DNA of 21,600 nucleotides from Microbacteriaceae bacterium (GCA_025463615.1 JAODAU010000082.1:1-21600); one strand, 5' to 3'; positions 1-8,600 are shown, counted from the first letter of the stretch. Notes: generated by a model from the letters alone, not told the origin. Numbers and translations: made by a program.

Positions 1-70
1 AACGGCCGCGGATAAAGAGAGCTCGCACATTCTGTGACGGGCACCGCGCAACGAGGGAAAGGGGTCATCT

Positions 71-340
71 ATGCCACTCGCACCAGATGCCAAGAAAGCG
101 ATCATCGACGAGTACGCCACTCACCCGGGTGACACCGGAAGCCCCGAGGTGCAGGTCGCAATGCTGACCGCACGCATCAAGGACCTCACCGAGCACCTGA
201 AGGAGCACAAGCACGACCACCACTCACGTCGTGGCCTGCTTCTGCTTGTCGGCCAGCGTCGGCGCCTGCTGGGTTACCTGCAGGATGTCGACATCAACCG
301 ATACCGCGCACTCATCGAGCGCCTCGGACTGCGTCGATAA
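71..340 (+). CDS. rpsO: 30S ribosomal protein S15
   Basis: This 89-residue protein is the normal length for S15, a primary 16S rRNA-binding protein of the small-subunit platform that also forms bridges to the 50S subunit. The family signature is clear: a TGSPEVQ segment near residues 22-28, and the [12 protein letters not shown] block around residues 46-57, where H46, D49 and S52 match the conserved rRNA-contacting positions. The C-terminus ends in the usual basic RLGLRR. The ATG at 71 follows a good ribosome binding site (GAAAGGGG at 57-64, 6 nt spacing). A strong intrinsic terminator follows at 366-398. pnp, its frequent downstream neighbour in other bacteria, is absent here and appears only at 19710. 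In E. coli S15 represses its own translation; nothing in the 70 bases of leader visible here settles whether that occurs in this organism. Confidence 0.98.
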   Translation: MPLAPDAKKAIIDEYATHPGDTGSPEVQVAMLTARIKDLTEHLKEHKHDHHSRRGLLLLVGQRRRLLGYLQDVDINRYRALIERLGLRR

Positions 341-365
341 CCTCGCGCAGCCGATATTGGCTCTG

Positions 366-405
366 AATGGCCCGCCCCGTATACGGAGGCGGGCCATTTC
401 TTCTT
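366..405 (+). terminator. Intrinsic terminator after rpsO
   Basis: Perfect 11-bp arms, AATGGCCCGCC (366-376) and GGCGGGCCATT (388-398), enclose a second palindrome CCGTATACGG (377-386), giving one long GC-rich hairpin with a single bulged A. A pyrimidine-rich, T-rich tail follows (TCTTCTTTC). The tail suits transcription from rpsO. There is no T-run for the opposite strand, so it is not an obvious terminator for the convergent hydrolase gene. Confidence 0.9.
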
Positions 406-418
406 TCGAGACGAGCGC

Positions 419-1291
419 CTAGACCGTGTCGTTCTCGACGGGCGAGGGCGGGGCGTACTCCTGCACGAACTCCAGCGCGGTGTCGGCGACCTCGCGCCAT
501 CCGCTGTCGATGGTGAGCGAGTGCCCGCGGCCGGGGATGACCGTGATCCGCGTCTCGCCCGGGTTCTTCGACTGCAGCTTGTAGGTCGCCTCGGTGATCG
601 CGAGCGGCACGGTGTGGTCGTCGGCGCCCGCGATGATCAGCAGCGGCCCGCGCTCCGGGTTCTTGGTGTCGACCTTCGTCTCGGAGAACGGATTGAAGTT
701 GGCCGTCGCGCCCTGGAACAGCGGCGCACCCGGCGCGGGCACGTGGTAGGTGCTCCACAGGTGCTCGGCCTCGGCGTCGTCGAGGGCGTTCGCCCAGCCG
801 TACTTGAACTGCTCGAGCGTGAGCGACACCGCCTTGCCCGCGTTGGTCGGGTTGCCCAGCACCGGTGCGGCCGACTTGAGGGTCGACAGCGGGAGCGGCA
901 GCACCCCGCGGAACGGCGCGTTGTCGATGGCGACGGTGGATGCCGCGACCCCCTCGCCCGCGATCTTCTGCGCGATGAGCCCGCCGAACGAGTGGCCGAT
1001 CACGACCGGCGCCGAGGTGAGCTTCGAGATCGCCTCGAGGTAGTGGTCGGTGACCTGCTGCACCATCTTGTGGGCGAACACGCTCGGGTCGGCCTTCGCC
1101 TGCTCGACGGTCTCGGGGTCATCCGGCCAGCCGGGCGCGAGGGTGGCGTAGCCGTTGTCCTCGAAGAGCGCGCGCCAGGCGTCCCAGCTGCTCGACAGCA
1201 GCCAGAGCCCGTGCACGAAGACGACCGGGCGCACCCCGGTCGCGTTGGCGTCGTCGATCTGTTTCAGTTCGGAATCGGTGAGTGTGGACAT
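419..1291 (-). CDS. Alpha/beta-fold hydrolase
   Basis: This 290-residue protein is a full-length, single-domain alpha/beta hydrolase, probably a cytoplasmic esterase or lipase-like enzyme because it has no signal peptide. Visible features are the oxyanion-hole strand VVFVHGLW (residues 23-30), the nucleophile elbow GHSFGG with Ser101, an acid candidate at GADD (Asp224/225) and the catalytic His257 in GRGHS. The start is supported by GGGAGG on the minus strand (1296-1301) four bases before the ATG. The AraC-type regulator gene lies 82 bp upstream on the same strand, so the two may be cotranscribed. The gene is convergent with rpsO. The substrate cannot be read from the sequence. Homologues are often annotated simply as alpha/beta hydrolase; a haloalkane dehalogenase or C-C hydrolase is less likely because the nucleophile is Ser. 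Confidence 0.88.
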   Translation of the reverse strand: MSTLTDSELKQIDDANATGVRPVVFVHGLWLLSSSWDAWRALFEDNGYATLAPGWPDDPETVEQAKADPSVFAHKMVQQVTDHYLEAISKLTSAPVVIGHSFGGLIAQKIAGEGVAASTVAIDNAPFRGVLPLPLSTLKSAAPVLGNPTNAGKAVSLTLEQFKYGWANALDDAEAEHLWSTYHVPAPGAPLFQGATANFNPFSETKVDTKNPERGPLLIIAGADDHTVPLAITEATYKLQSKNPGETRITVIPGRGHSLTIDSGWREVADTALEFVQEYAPPSPVENDTV

Positions 1292-1373
1292 GGGGCCTCC
1301 CTGATCGGGGACGCTCCCAGCGGCATCCCTCGGGGCCGACGATATTGCGCCGCGTGGCCCGGCGTCTAGGGGT

Positions 1374-2165
1374 TCAGGCGCGGATCTCGCGGCCGGCCGC
1401 CCGATAGCGCCCGGGGGTGGTGCCCATGATGCCGGCGAAGGCCGCGATGAACCCGCTCGGGTTCGACCAGCCGCAGGCTATCGCTGTCTGCGTCGTGTCG
1501 CGACCCTCAGCGAGGAGCACGAGGGCGTGGTAGACGCGCAGCTGGGTGCGCCACTCGTAGAAGGTCATGCCCAGCTCGTCGTGGATGAGCCGGCTCAGGG
1601 TGCGCGCACCCGCCCCGATCTCGTGGCTCAGCTCCGCCAGCGACGAGTCGTCCGCGGGGCGTTCGGCCAGGATCCGGGCGATCGCGCGCAGCCGGTCATC
1701 CCTCGGCTCGGGCAGCTGCAGGGGCTCCTCGTGCGCCTCGCGGAGCTGATCGACCAGCACGCGGAGCAGGCGCGAACGAGCCGGGTCGTCGCCCTCGGAG
1801 TCGTAGCTGTCGGGCCCGGTCAGGGCGAGCAGTGCCTCGCGCGCGACGCCGGACGCCAGGAACACGGCGGGCCGATCCGGCAGGAGCCGCGCCAGGGCGG
1901 GCGCGAGGAACACGATCCGCATGTCGGTGTCGCCGTGGGCGCGGTGCCGGTGGTCCGAGCCCGCCGGCGTCCAGCCGACCCGGTTCGCGGGCACGACCGA
2001 GGTGCCGCGGTCGGTGTGCACCGCGAGCACGCCGGTGGCCGCGTAGACCAGGTGCCCGAGCTCGTGCGACTGCTCCGCGCTCTCACCCCCGGACGGCCAG
2101 AGGTGCCGCCCCCCGCCCGGCCAGATGTGGGAGGTCGGCGCGACCACTTGGCGTGTTACAGGCAT
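1374..2165 (-). CDS. AraC-family transcriptional regulator
   Basis: This 263-residue protein has the cupin-plus-helix-turn-helix layout of AraC-type regulators. The N-terminal part (residues ~10-100) holds the small-residue and His/Gly-rich pattern of a cupin sensor domain. The C-terminal ~100 residues contain the two HTH motifs, including SLAELSHEIGAGARTLSRLI and the end signature ACGWSNPSGFIAAF leading to GTTPGRYR. An upstream in-frame start at 2270 would overlap the divergent hydrolase gene and its repeats, so the ATG at 2165 is preferred; it gives the usual N-terminus MPVTRQ. No Shine-Dalgarno is evident, but a TAGACT box lies 8 bases before this ATG (minus strand, 2174-2179), so the mRNA may be leaderless. 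It is divergent from the hydrolase at 2261 and upstream of the one at 1291, making both plausible targets. The effector is unknown. Confidence 0.9.
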   Translation of the reverse strand: MPVTRQVVAPTSHIWPGGGRHLWPSGGESAEQSHELGHLVYAATGVLAVHTDRGTSVVPANRVGWTPAGSDHRHRAHGDTDMRIVFLAPALARLLPDRPAVFLASGVAREALLALTGPDSYDSEGDDPARSRLLRVLVDQLREAHEEPLQLPEPRDDRLRAIARILAERPADDSSLAELSHEIGAGARTLSRLIHDELGMTFYEWRTQLRVYHALVLLAEGRDTTQTAIACGWSNPSGFIAAFAGIMGTTPGRYRAAGREIRA

Positions 2166-2214
2166 GATCCGGCAGTCTATCGGTAGCCCGCCACGCTTCG
2201 GTCTGGTGATCTGG

Positions 2215-2250
2215 ATGTCGAGAGAAATGTCGACAGAAATGTCGAGAGAA
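2215..2250 (+). repeat. Three tandem 12-bp repeats, candidate operator
   Basis: Three head-to-tail copies lie between the divergent AraC regulator and hydrolase genes: ATGTCGAGAGAA (2215-2226), ATGTCGACAGAA (2227-2238) and ATGTCGAGAGAA (2239-2250). The middle copy contains the palindrome TGTCGACA; the outer copies differ from it by one base. The last copy runs into the AAGGAG ribosome binding site of the hydrolase (2249-2254, 6 nt before the ATG at 2261). Possible roles are a regulator-binding array or a translational element; each copy also carries an ATG in one frame, +1 relative to the hydrolase. The assignment to the AraC regulator is inferred from position only. Confidence 0.75.
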
Positions 2251-2260
2251 GGAGAACCGA

Positions 2261-2929
2261 ATGACCACACTCATCCTCGTCCCCGGCGCCTGGCACGGCG
2301 GCTGGGCGTTCGAGCGGGTCACCCCGCTGCTGGAGGCCGCCGGCCACACGGTGCACGCGCTGACCCTGACCGGGCTGCGGCCGGACGACGAGGCGGCGAC
2401 CGTCGCCGCCGCCAACCTCGACACCCACGCCGACGACGTGCTCGCCCTGCTCGACCGCGAACGGCTCACGGATGTCACGCTGGTGGGCCACAGCTACGCC
2501 GGCATGGTGATCGCGGCCGCCGCCGACCGTGCCGGCGGTCGCGTCGCTCGGCTCGTGCACCTCGACGCGTACGTGCCCCGCGACGGCGACTCGTGCTGGT
2601 CGTCGACCACGGAGGGCTACCGGCAGGCGTTCGTCGCGGGCGCGGCCGAGACCGGCTACGCGGTGAGCCCGCCCGTGCGGCCCGGCCGCGACCCGCGCCG
2701 GCGCCCGCACCCGTTCGCCTCGCTCGTGCAGCGGGTGCGGCTCACCGGTGCCGTCGAGAGGGTGCCGCGCCGCGAGTTCGTCTACTGCTCCGGCTGGGAG
2801 GGGACGCCGTTCACGGGGCTCCGCGCCGAGCTCGCGGCGGACCCGGCGTGGCTCGTGCACGACCTGCCGACCGCGCACGACGCGATGCGCGAGGACCCGC
2901 GGGCCGTCGCCGGGATCCTGCTCGGCTAG
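2261..2929 (+). CDS. Alpha/beta hydrolase, EstC/hydroxynitrile lyase-like
   Basis: This 222-residue protein starts directly with the first strand and oxyanion segment LILVPGAWHGGWAFE, typical of the plant esterase/hydroxynitrile lyase-like alpha/beta hydrolases. The nucleophile is Ser78 in VGHSYAGM, and His206 in LPTAHDAM matches the usual catalytic histidine context. VHLDAYVP (residues 99-106) is also characteristic. The region that normally carries the acid (YCSGWEG, near 170-177) lacks an obvious Asp, so the acid residue is uncertain. The start is supported by AAGGAG at 2249-2254. The gene is divergent from the AraC regulator and separated from it by the three 12-bp repeats, suggesting control by that regulator. 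It is convergent with the PucR-type gene, only 4 bp away. The natural ester or amide substrate is unknown. Confidence 0.87.
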   Translation: MTTLILVPGAWHGGWAFERVTPLLEAAGHTVHALTLTGLRPDDEAATVAAANLDTHADDVLALLDRERLTDVTLVGHSYAGMVIAAAADRAGGRVARLVHLDAYVPRDGDSCWSSTTEGYRQAFVAGAAETGYAVSPPVRPGRDPRRRPHPFASLVQRVRLTGAVERVPRREFVYCSGWEGTPFTGLRAELAADPAWLVHDLPTAHDAMREDPRAVAGILLG

Positions 2930-2933
2930 GGCG

Positions 2934-3935
2934 TCACTCGAAACGGTTCGTGGCGAACAGGTAGAGGCGCAGCGCGAGCGACAGGCGGGTGCGCCCGCCG
3001 GGCGAACGCACGTCGTACCCGAGCGTCTCGCTCAGCTCGGCCGTGCGCGCCTGCAGCGTGGAGTGGTGCACGCCGAGCTCGGTCGCGGCGGAGCGCAGGC
3101 TGTCGTTCGCCACCAGCGCCTGGAGCACGGGGAGGGTGCGGTCGGATGCAGCGAACAGACGGGAGAGCGCGGCGACATCCGGCGGCGTCCCCGCGCTGGT
3201 CTCCGCGGCCTCGGCGAGCAGCAGCACCGTGCCGAGCTCGTCGGCGCGCACGAGCGGTTCGTGCTCGCTCGTCATGCGGAGCGCCGTGAGGGCCGACGCC
3301 CACGAACCCGCGAGTTCCGACGGCTGGGCCGTGACGCCGATTCCCGCGCGCCCGGCCGGCGACGCGTCGGAAGCCGCGCGGATGACGGCCCGAACGGTCC
3401 CCGCCGGCGTCACCGTCACGCTCTGGTGACCGTTGACCGCCGGGGCGCCCGCGGGCATCGCGTCGACCCGGTACGACCCGTGCGGATCGAGCCGCAGTCG
3501 CGTCGCCGCGGCCTGCCGTTCGGCCTCGGGTTCCGACGGGTCGAGCACGGTCTCGACCGCGCGCCGCAGGGCCGCGACCGGCGCCGACCGCTCGAGGGTG
3601 ATGTCGAGCGAGATCGCCAGGCGTTCGAGGATCATCTCGTCGTTCGCGAGCGCCGGTCCGACGCGCTCCAGCCAGGCGGCACCGCCGGAGGAGATGGGGT
3701 GGGTGGTCCAGGTGGCCGGCTCGCCGGCATCCGTGCGCACGCCGTCGTGGCCCACCCGCCCGGCGCGGGCCTCCGAGCGGAAGCCGGCCGGGCATCCGCT
3801 CAGCACCGCGGCGCCGCGCAGCAGCATCTCGGGCGTGGCGTGCCCGTCGACCAGGGCGTCGAAGTAGGCGATCACCTTGAGGCCCTGGCTCGCCTCCGGA
3901 TCGAGGGCCGTGAGCCGGCCGAGGAGTTCCTGCAT
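2934..3935 (-). CDS. PucR/CdaR-type helix-turn-helix regulator
   Basis: This 333-residue soluble protein ends with the C-terminal PucR-type HTH arrangement. ALVANDSLRSAATELGVHHSTLQARTAEL forms the HTH, with the histidine-serine-threonine recognition-helix signature (VHHSTLQAR), and is followed by LSLALRLYLF. The N-terminal ~270 residues are poorly conserved by eye and probably hold a sensor or GGDEF-derived domain of the family; a ligand cannot be assigned. The ribosome binding site AGGAGG (minus strand, 3945-3950) lies 9 bases before the ATG. The gene is downstream of the HSL-type esterase on the same strand, with an 81-bp gap that carries a long inverted repeat. It may be cotranscribed with that esterase or transcribed separately, and the esterase is its likely target. 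This is inferred from context. Confidence 0.78.
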   Translation of the reverse strand: MQELLGRLTALDPEASQGLKVIAYFDALVDGHATPEMLLRGAAVLSGCPAGFRSEARAGRVGHDGVRTDAGEPATWTTHPISSGGAAWLERVGPALANDEMILERLAISLDITLERSAPVAALRRAVETVLDPSEPEAERQAAATRLRLDPHGSYRVDAMPAGAPAVNGHQSVTVTPAGTVRAVIRAASDASPAGRAGIGVTAQPSELAGSWASALTALRMTSEHEPLVRADELGTVLLLAEAAETSAGTPPDVAALSRLFAASDRTLPVLQALVANDSLRSAATELGVHHSTLQARTAELSETLGYDVRSPGGRTRLSLALRLYLFATNRFE

Positions 3936-3956
3936 CGTCGCCCGCCTCCTGGGATT

Positions 3957-4013
3957 CTGCTGCCCACCCTAGTTCGATAAGCCGACCGGTTCGAGAGCGA
4001 GGGTGGGCAGCAG
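3957..4013. repeat. Perfect 14-bp inverted repeat between esterase and regulator genes
   Basis: CTGCTGCCCACCCT (3957-3970) and its exact reverse complement (4000-4013) are separated by 29 bases. The pair fills most of the gap between the esterase stop and the regulator start (both minus strand). It could form a long-loop hairpin acting as attenuator or terminator, or be a two-site operator for the PucR-type regulator. There is no T-run after either arm, so a classical terminator is unlikely. Confidence 0.6.
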
Positions 4014-4016
4014 GGA

Positions 4017-4991
4017 CTATGCGCCGAGCAGGCGGTGGATCCACGCCTCGCGGGTGGTCACCATCGCCACCGAGATGGCGGCCTGCGGGGCGAAACCGTC
4101 GAAGCCGTGGAACCCGCCGGGCCAGACGTGCAGTTCGGCGATGCCGCCCGACGCCCAGATGCCGGAGGCGTAGGCCACGATCTCGTCGCGGAAGACCTCC
4201 GCCGAGCCCGCGTCGAGGTAGGTCGGCGGCAGGCCGCTGAGGTCGGTCGCGCGGGCGGGCGCCGCGTAGATGCTCACCGCGTCGGTCTTGCGGCGGTCGC
4301 CGAGCAGGGCGTCCCAGCCGGTGTCGTTGCTGCCGCGGTCCCAGACGCCGAAGCCGTCGATCTGGTGGCTGGAGACGGTCTCGTTGCGGTCGTCGAGCAT
4401 CGGGTAGATGAGCACCTGGCCGGCCAGCGTCGGGCCCTTGCGGTCGCGGGCGAGCAGGGCCACGCCGGCCGAGAGGCCGCCGCCGGCGCTCGCACCGATC
4501 ACCACGAGGCGCTCCGGATCGACGCCCAGGCCGTCGAGGTTGTCCGCCATCCAGAGCAGGCCCGCGTAGCAGTCCTCGACGGGTGCTGGGTCGGGGTTCT
4601 CGGGGGCGAGGCGGTACTCGACGGTCACGACCACGGCATCCGTGCTCTCGATCAGGTCGACCAACCCGGCCACGCCGGTGAAGCGGTCGCCCCCGATCAT
4701 GCCGCCGCCGTGCAGGTGCAGGAAGCCCGGCCCGCCGGGGCGGTGGTCCTCGCGGCGGAAGATCGTGACGAGCACGTCGGGCCCGCCGGCAGGCCCGGGG
4801 ATCAGCCTGTCCTCGAAGACGATGGGCCGCTCGCCGATCGCGTCCTCGACCGGCGGCATCAGTCCCGACTGTCGCAGCAGGGGGATCATCTGGGGCGTGA
4901 TCGTCGTCGGGATCTGGTCGGCGACCAGCGCCAGCATCGCCGCCAGCTCCGTGTCGAAGGGTGGGGCAGGGTGGACCGTCGATGTCGTCAT
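4017..4991 (-). CDS. HSL-family alpha/beta hydrolase (carboxylesterase)
   Basis: This 324-residue enzyme belongs to the hormone-sensitive-lipase (bacterial family IV) esterases, which hydrolyse short-chain carboxylic esters. The oxyanion-hole motif HGGG is at residues 94-97 (HLHGGGMIGG), the nucleophile Ser168 is in GASAGG, and the catalytic His295 is in GGFHGF. The usual acid motif DPLRDE reads EVFRDE here, so the acid may be Glu265 instead of Asp. No signal peptide is present. An ATG-proximal GGAGGT (minus strand 4996-5001) selects the start at 4991 over an upstream in-frame one at 5018. The PucR-type regulator follows on the same strand. A divergent small gene starts at 5141, and an inverted repeat (5031-5063) sits between the two starts. 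Confidence 0.9.
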   Translation of the reverse strand: MTTSTVHPAPPFDTELAAMLALVADQIPTTITPQMIPLLRQSGLMPPVEDAIGERPIVFEDRLIPGPAGGPDVLVTIFRREDHRPGGPGFLHLHGGGMIGGDRFTGVAGLVDLIESTDAVVVTVEYRLAPENPDPAPVEDCYAGLLWMADNLDGLGVDPERLVVIGASAGGGLSAGVALLARDRKGPTLAGQVLIYPMLDDRNETVSSHQIDGFGVWDRGSNDTGWDALLGDRRKTDAVSIYAAPARATDLSGLPPTYLDAGSAEVFRDEIVAYASGIWASGGIAELHVWPGGFHGFDGFAPQAAISVAMVTTREAWIHRLLGA

Positions 4992-4995
4992 TGAG

Positions 4996-5001
4996 ACCTC
5001 C
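4996..5001 (-). promoter_or_regulatory. Ribosome binding site that fixes the esterase start
   Basis: The minus strand reads GGAGGT, four bases from the ATG at 4991. The alternative start at 5018 has no comparable site. Confidence 0.75.
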
Positions 5002-5030
5002 AGTGTTCGCGGATCCACGCCGATGTGGGT

Positions 5031-5063
5031 CGCTCAGGCCATCATCGCCCGGGCTCCTGAGCG
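5031..5063. promoter_or_regulatory. Inverted repeat in divergent intergenic region
   Basis: CGCTCAGG (5031-5038) and CCTGAGCG (5056-5063) are perfect 8-bp arms with a 17-base spacer. They lie in the 149-bp gap between the divergent esterase (start 4991) and the small gene at 5141. Position and symmetry suggest an operator; which regulator would bind it cannot be told. Confidence 0.4.
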
Positions 5064-5128
5064 CCGGCACCGCCAAACGCGCCGGATGTGCGCCCTCGGG
5101 GCAGCCAACTGGCGGGCGCCGCGCTCGG

Positions 5129-5141
5129 TACCATCGATCCA
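5129..5141 (+). promoter_or_regulatory. Leaderless promoter -10 element
   Basis: TACCAT (5129-5134) fits the actinobacterial TANNNT -10 pattern and ends 6 bases before the ATG at 5141, where transcription would start. No Shine-Dalgarno and no convincing -35 are visible. Confidence 0.5.
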
Positions 5142-5569
5142 TGGCTTTCTGGAATCGCGGCAACCCCGGCGACCTGTCCCTCCCGGCGAACGACAGGGGG
5201 GCGGGAAGCTTCGGCAACTATCGCTACGACCTGATTCCGGCGAACAAGCGCGTCACGCTGCGGCTCGCCGACAGCAACCCGCACCAGGAGGAGCTGGAGA
5301 AGATCCTGGAGGCCGGGGGAGAGCTCGAGACCGCGATGTCGCGTCGCTCGGTGGAGGAGGAGCGCACCGACGCGCCGATGGTCGTGCGCCTGTTCACCGG
5401 CAGCCGGGTCTCCGGCGTCGTCGGCGTGGTGCCGCGCGGCCTCGAGTCGGTGGTCGACGAGGCGCTCAGCCGCCTCGACAAGAAGGGCCTGAAGGTGCGG
5501 ATCCCCGCCCGCGTCGTGAAGACCCGCAACGGACTGCGCGTCGACCTGCTGATGGGCGAGACCCGCTAG
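5141..5569 (+). CDS. Conserved hypothetical protein, 142 aa
   Basis: This is a soluble 142-residue protein with no signal peptide or membrane segment, and I do not recognise it with certainty. The first third is Gly/Asn-rich and begins MAFWNRGNPGD. Residues ~45-75 are acidic and helical (HQEELEKILEAGGELETAM). The C-terminal half (VVRLFTGSRVSGVVGVVPRGLESVVDEAL through RIPARVV to VDLLMG) is strand-rich and faintly recalls HIRAN-type domains, which also place a G-V-P-R segment before a helix and end in an A-R-V strand; this is inference. The start at 5141 is chosen because a -10 box lies 6 bases upstream and because codons further upstream do not look coding. It is a single gene between divergent and codirectional neighbours. 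Confidence 0.75.
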   Translation: MAFWNRGNPGDLSLPANDRGAGSFGNYRYDLIPANKRVTLRLADSNPHQEELEKILEAGGELETAMSRRSVEEERTDAPMVVRLFTGSRVSGVVGVVPRGLESVVDEALSRLDKKGLKVRIPARVVKTRNGLRVDLLMGETR

Positions 5570-5616
5570 GCCCTCCGACGAGTTCCACCGGATCGTCGCG
5601 CGCACGACACCGGGGG

Positions 5617-5644
5617 TTCACTTTCCGCGGGTTGGGTGGATGAT
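5617..5644 (+). promoter_or_regulatory. Possible promoter of the secreted nuclease gene
   Basis: TTCACT (5617-5622) and GATGAT (5639-5644) are 16 bases apart, each matching four of six consensus positions. They lie upstream of a GAGGGAAG ribosome binding site before the ATG at 5674. This is a weak call. Confidence 0.3.
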
Positions 5645-5673
5645 GTCCATGGCCCCCGTTCGAGGGAAGAACG

Positions 5674-8600
5674 ATGCGTATACCCAGTACATCATCACGG
5701 CTCCGCGTAATCGCGGGAGTGGCGGCGCTCGCCACCGCGGCAAGCACGGCCGCTTTGCTCGGTGCCGCCCCGGCGCTCGCCGTGCCGTCCACGGGAATCG
5801 TGATCAACGAGGTCTACGGTGGCGGCGGCAACGGCGGCTCCACCTTCACCAACGACTTCGTCGAGCTCGAGAACCGCGGCGCGACGCCGGTCGACCTCTC
5901 GGGATACTCGGTGCAGTACCACTCCAAGTCCGCCACGGGCACGTGGCAGCTGACCGCTCTGACGGGCACCGTCGCCCCGGGCGCGCGCTACCTCGTTGCC
6001 GAGGGCAAGGGTGCCGGGGGCACCACGCCGTTGCCGACGGCCGATGCGACGGGCACGATCGCGATGTCCGCCACCGACGGGACCGTTGCGCTGGTTGACG
6101 GGCAGGCCGCGCTGACGTGCGCGGACAGTGCTGCTTGCGCCGCGGCATCCGTGGACCTGGTGGGCTTCGGGGCGGCGGCGATCAGCGAGGGCTCGCCCGC
6201 GACCGGCGCGAGCAACGCGGACTCGGTGCAGCGCACCTCCGCGGCAGACACCGACGCGAACTCGCTCGACTTCACTTTCGCGGTGCCGACGCCCGGCGCC
6301 GCGAACACCGCGACGGATCCCGGTGACGGCGGAGGCGGCACCCCGCCGACCCCCGGAACCGTGCGCATCCACGACATCCAGGGCGCGTCGTGGCTCTCGC
6401 CGCTGAACAACACGGCGGTCACCAACGTGCCCGGGATCGTCACCGCCCTGCGCCCCACCGGCAGCAGCCGCGGCTACTGGATCCAGGACCCCGCGCCCGA
6501 CGCCAACGCGGCGACCAGCGAGGGCGTATTCGTCTACACCGGCACGACGCCCACGGTGAAGGTGGGTGACTCCGTGCTGGTGAGCGCAACGGTCAAGGAC
6601 TTCTACCCGCTCGCTTCCGGCGACACGACCGCGACCACGTCGAACCTCAGCGTCACCGAGCTCTCCGGCGGCAGCGCGGTGGTGCTCAGCTCGAACAACC
6701 CGCTTCCCGCCCCGATCGTGATCACCCCGACGACGGTGCCGTCCCTGTACGCGCCCGACCTCGGCGGCGCGAACATCGAGACCACCGCCGTTACGCCCAC
6801 CCGCTCCGCGCTCGACTACTACGAGTCGATCGAGGGCATGCGCGTGGAGGTGGATGACGCCCGCGTCGTCGGCCCGAGCGACCAGTACGGCGAGCAGTAC
6901 ATCACCACGAAGCCCGGCGTGCAGCAGAGCTTCCGCGGCGGCGTACTGCTGCAGGGCGAGAACCAGACGCCGAGCGGCCGCCTCGAGGTGGTGCCGGCGG
7001 ACGGCACCAACCCGCAGGTGAGCGTGGGCGACGTGTTCACCGGCGCCACGGTCGGCCCGATCGACTACTCGCAGTACGGCGGATACCTCATCGCAGCGAC
7101 GCAGCTCGGCAGTGTGCGCGCCGGCGGACTCGCGCCGGTCGTCGCGACCCCCCAGCAGCAGAAGCAGCTGAGCGTCGCGACCTACAACGTCGAGAACCTC
7201 GCGCCCGCCGACCCGGCGACGAAGTACTCGCGCCTCGCGCAGGGGGTCGTGACCAACCTGGCCAGCCCCGACATCCTCACGGTCGAGGAGGTGCAGGACG
7301 ACACGGGCGCGACCGACGACGGCACCGTGTCCGCGGATGCGACCCTCACCAAGCTCACCGCGGCGATCGCCGCCGCGGGCGGCCCCACGTACCAGTGGCG
7401 CGAGGTGAGCCCGGTGAACGACCAGGACGGCGGGCAGCCGGGAGGCAACATCCGCGTGGTGTTCCTCTTCAACCCGGCGCGCGTGTCGTTCGTCGACCGC
7501 GGGGCCGCGAACGTGGACCGCTCCGTCACCGGAACGACCGTCTCGCGAAGCCACGGCGAGCCGGTGCTCAGCCTGTCGCCGGGCCGCATCGACCCGACCA
7601 GTGACGCGTGGACGAGCAGCCGCAAGCCGCTCGTCGGCGAGTTCACCTTCCGTGGTTCGCAGGTCTTCGTGATCGGCAACCACTTCAACTCGAAGCTCGG
7701 CGACCAGAGCCAGGACGGCCGGTTCCAGTACCCGGACCAGTCGTCCGCGGCCCAGCGCCAGAAGCAGGCGACCGAGGTGAACGCCTTCGTCGGCTCGCTG
7801 CTCGCAGCGGACAAGGACGCCAAGGTCGTGGTGGCCGGCGACCTCAACGACTACCAGTTCAGCCCGGCGCTCAAGACCCTCACCGGCGCCGCGAGCGGCA
7901 AGCCGATCCTCACCGATCTGATCACCACGCTGCCGAGCGACGAGCAGTACACCTACGACTACCAGGGCGTGAGCGAGGCGCTGGACCACATCCTCGTGAC
8001 GAAGGGCGTCGGCACGCCCCAGTACCAGGTGGTGCACATCAACTCCGAGTTCGCCAACCAGGTGAGCGACCATGACCCGCAGGTGGTGCGTCTGGCGTTC
8101 GGCAAGGTCTCCAGCCCGCCGCCGCCCAGCAACACCTGCACGCCGGATGGCGCGGCCCTCGGCTACTCGGACGCGCTCGACAAGCTCGTCTACAAGGGCA
8201 CCCAGCTGGGCGGGCTCTCTTCCCTCGCCTACGACAAGCGTTCGAGGTCGTGGGTGGCCGCGGTGGACAACCACGCCAGCGACCCCTCGCGGATCTGGTT
8301 CATCTCCGACCTCGAGTCGCCGACCGTCACCCGCGACCCGCTCGTGCTGAAGGCGCCGGACGGCACCCCGTACACCGGCCTGACCGCCGACAACGAAGGC
8401 CTGGTGGTGCTGTCGAACGGCGACTTCATGGTGAGTTCGGAGACCGAGCCGTCGATCCGCATCTTCGGGCGCGACGGCGTGCAGCTCCAGTCGCTGCCGA
8501 TCCCGGCGCGCTTCGCGGTCACCGGCACGACGGCGCAGGGCCAGGCCACGTCGAACGCCACGCTGGAGGGCCTGACCATCTCGCCCTCGGGCCGCACGGT

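Noticed and set aside
2926..5217. 763-codon minus-strand frame spanning the PucR-type regulator and esterase
   Set aside because: It is in a different frame from both recognisable genes and gives Arg/Pro-rich low-complexity protein; a shadow of G+C-rich coding.
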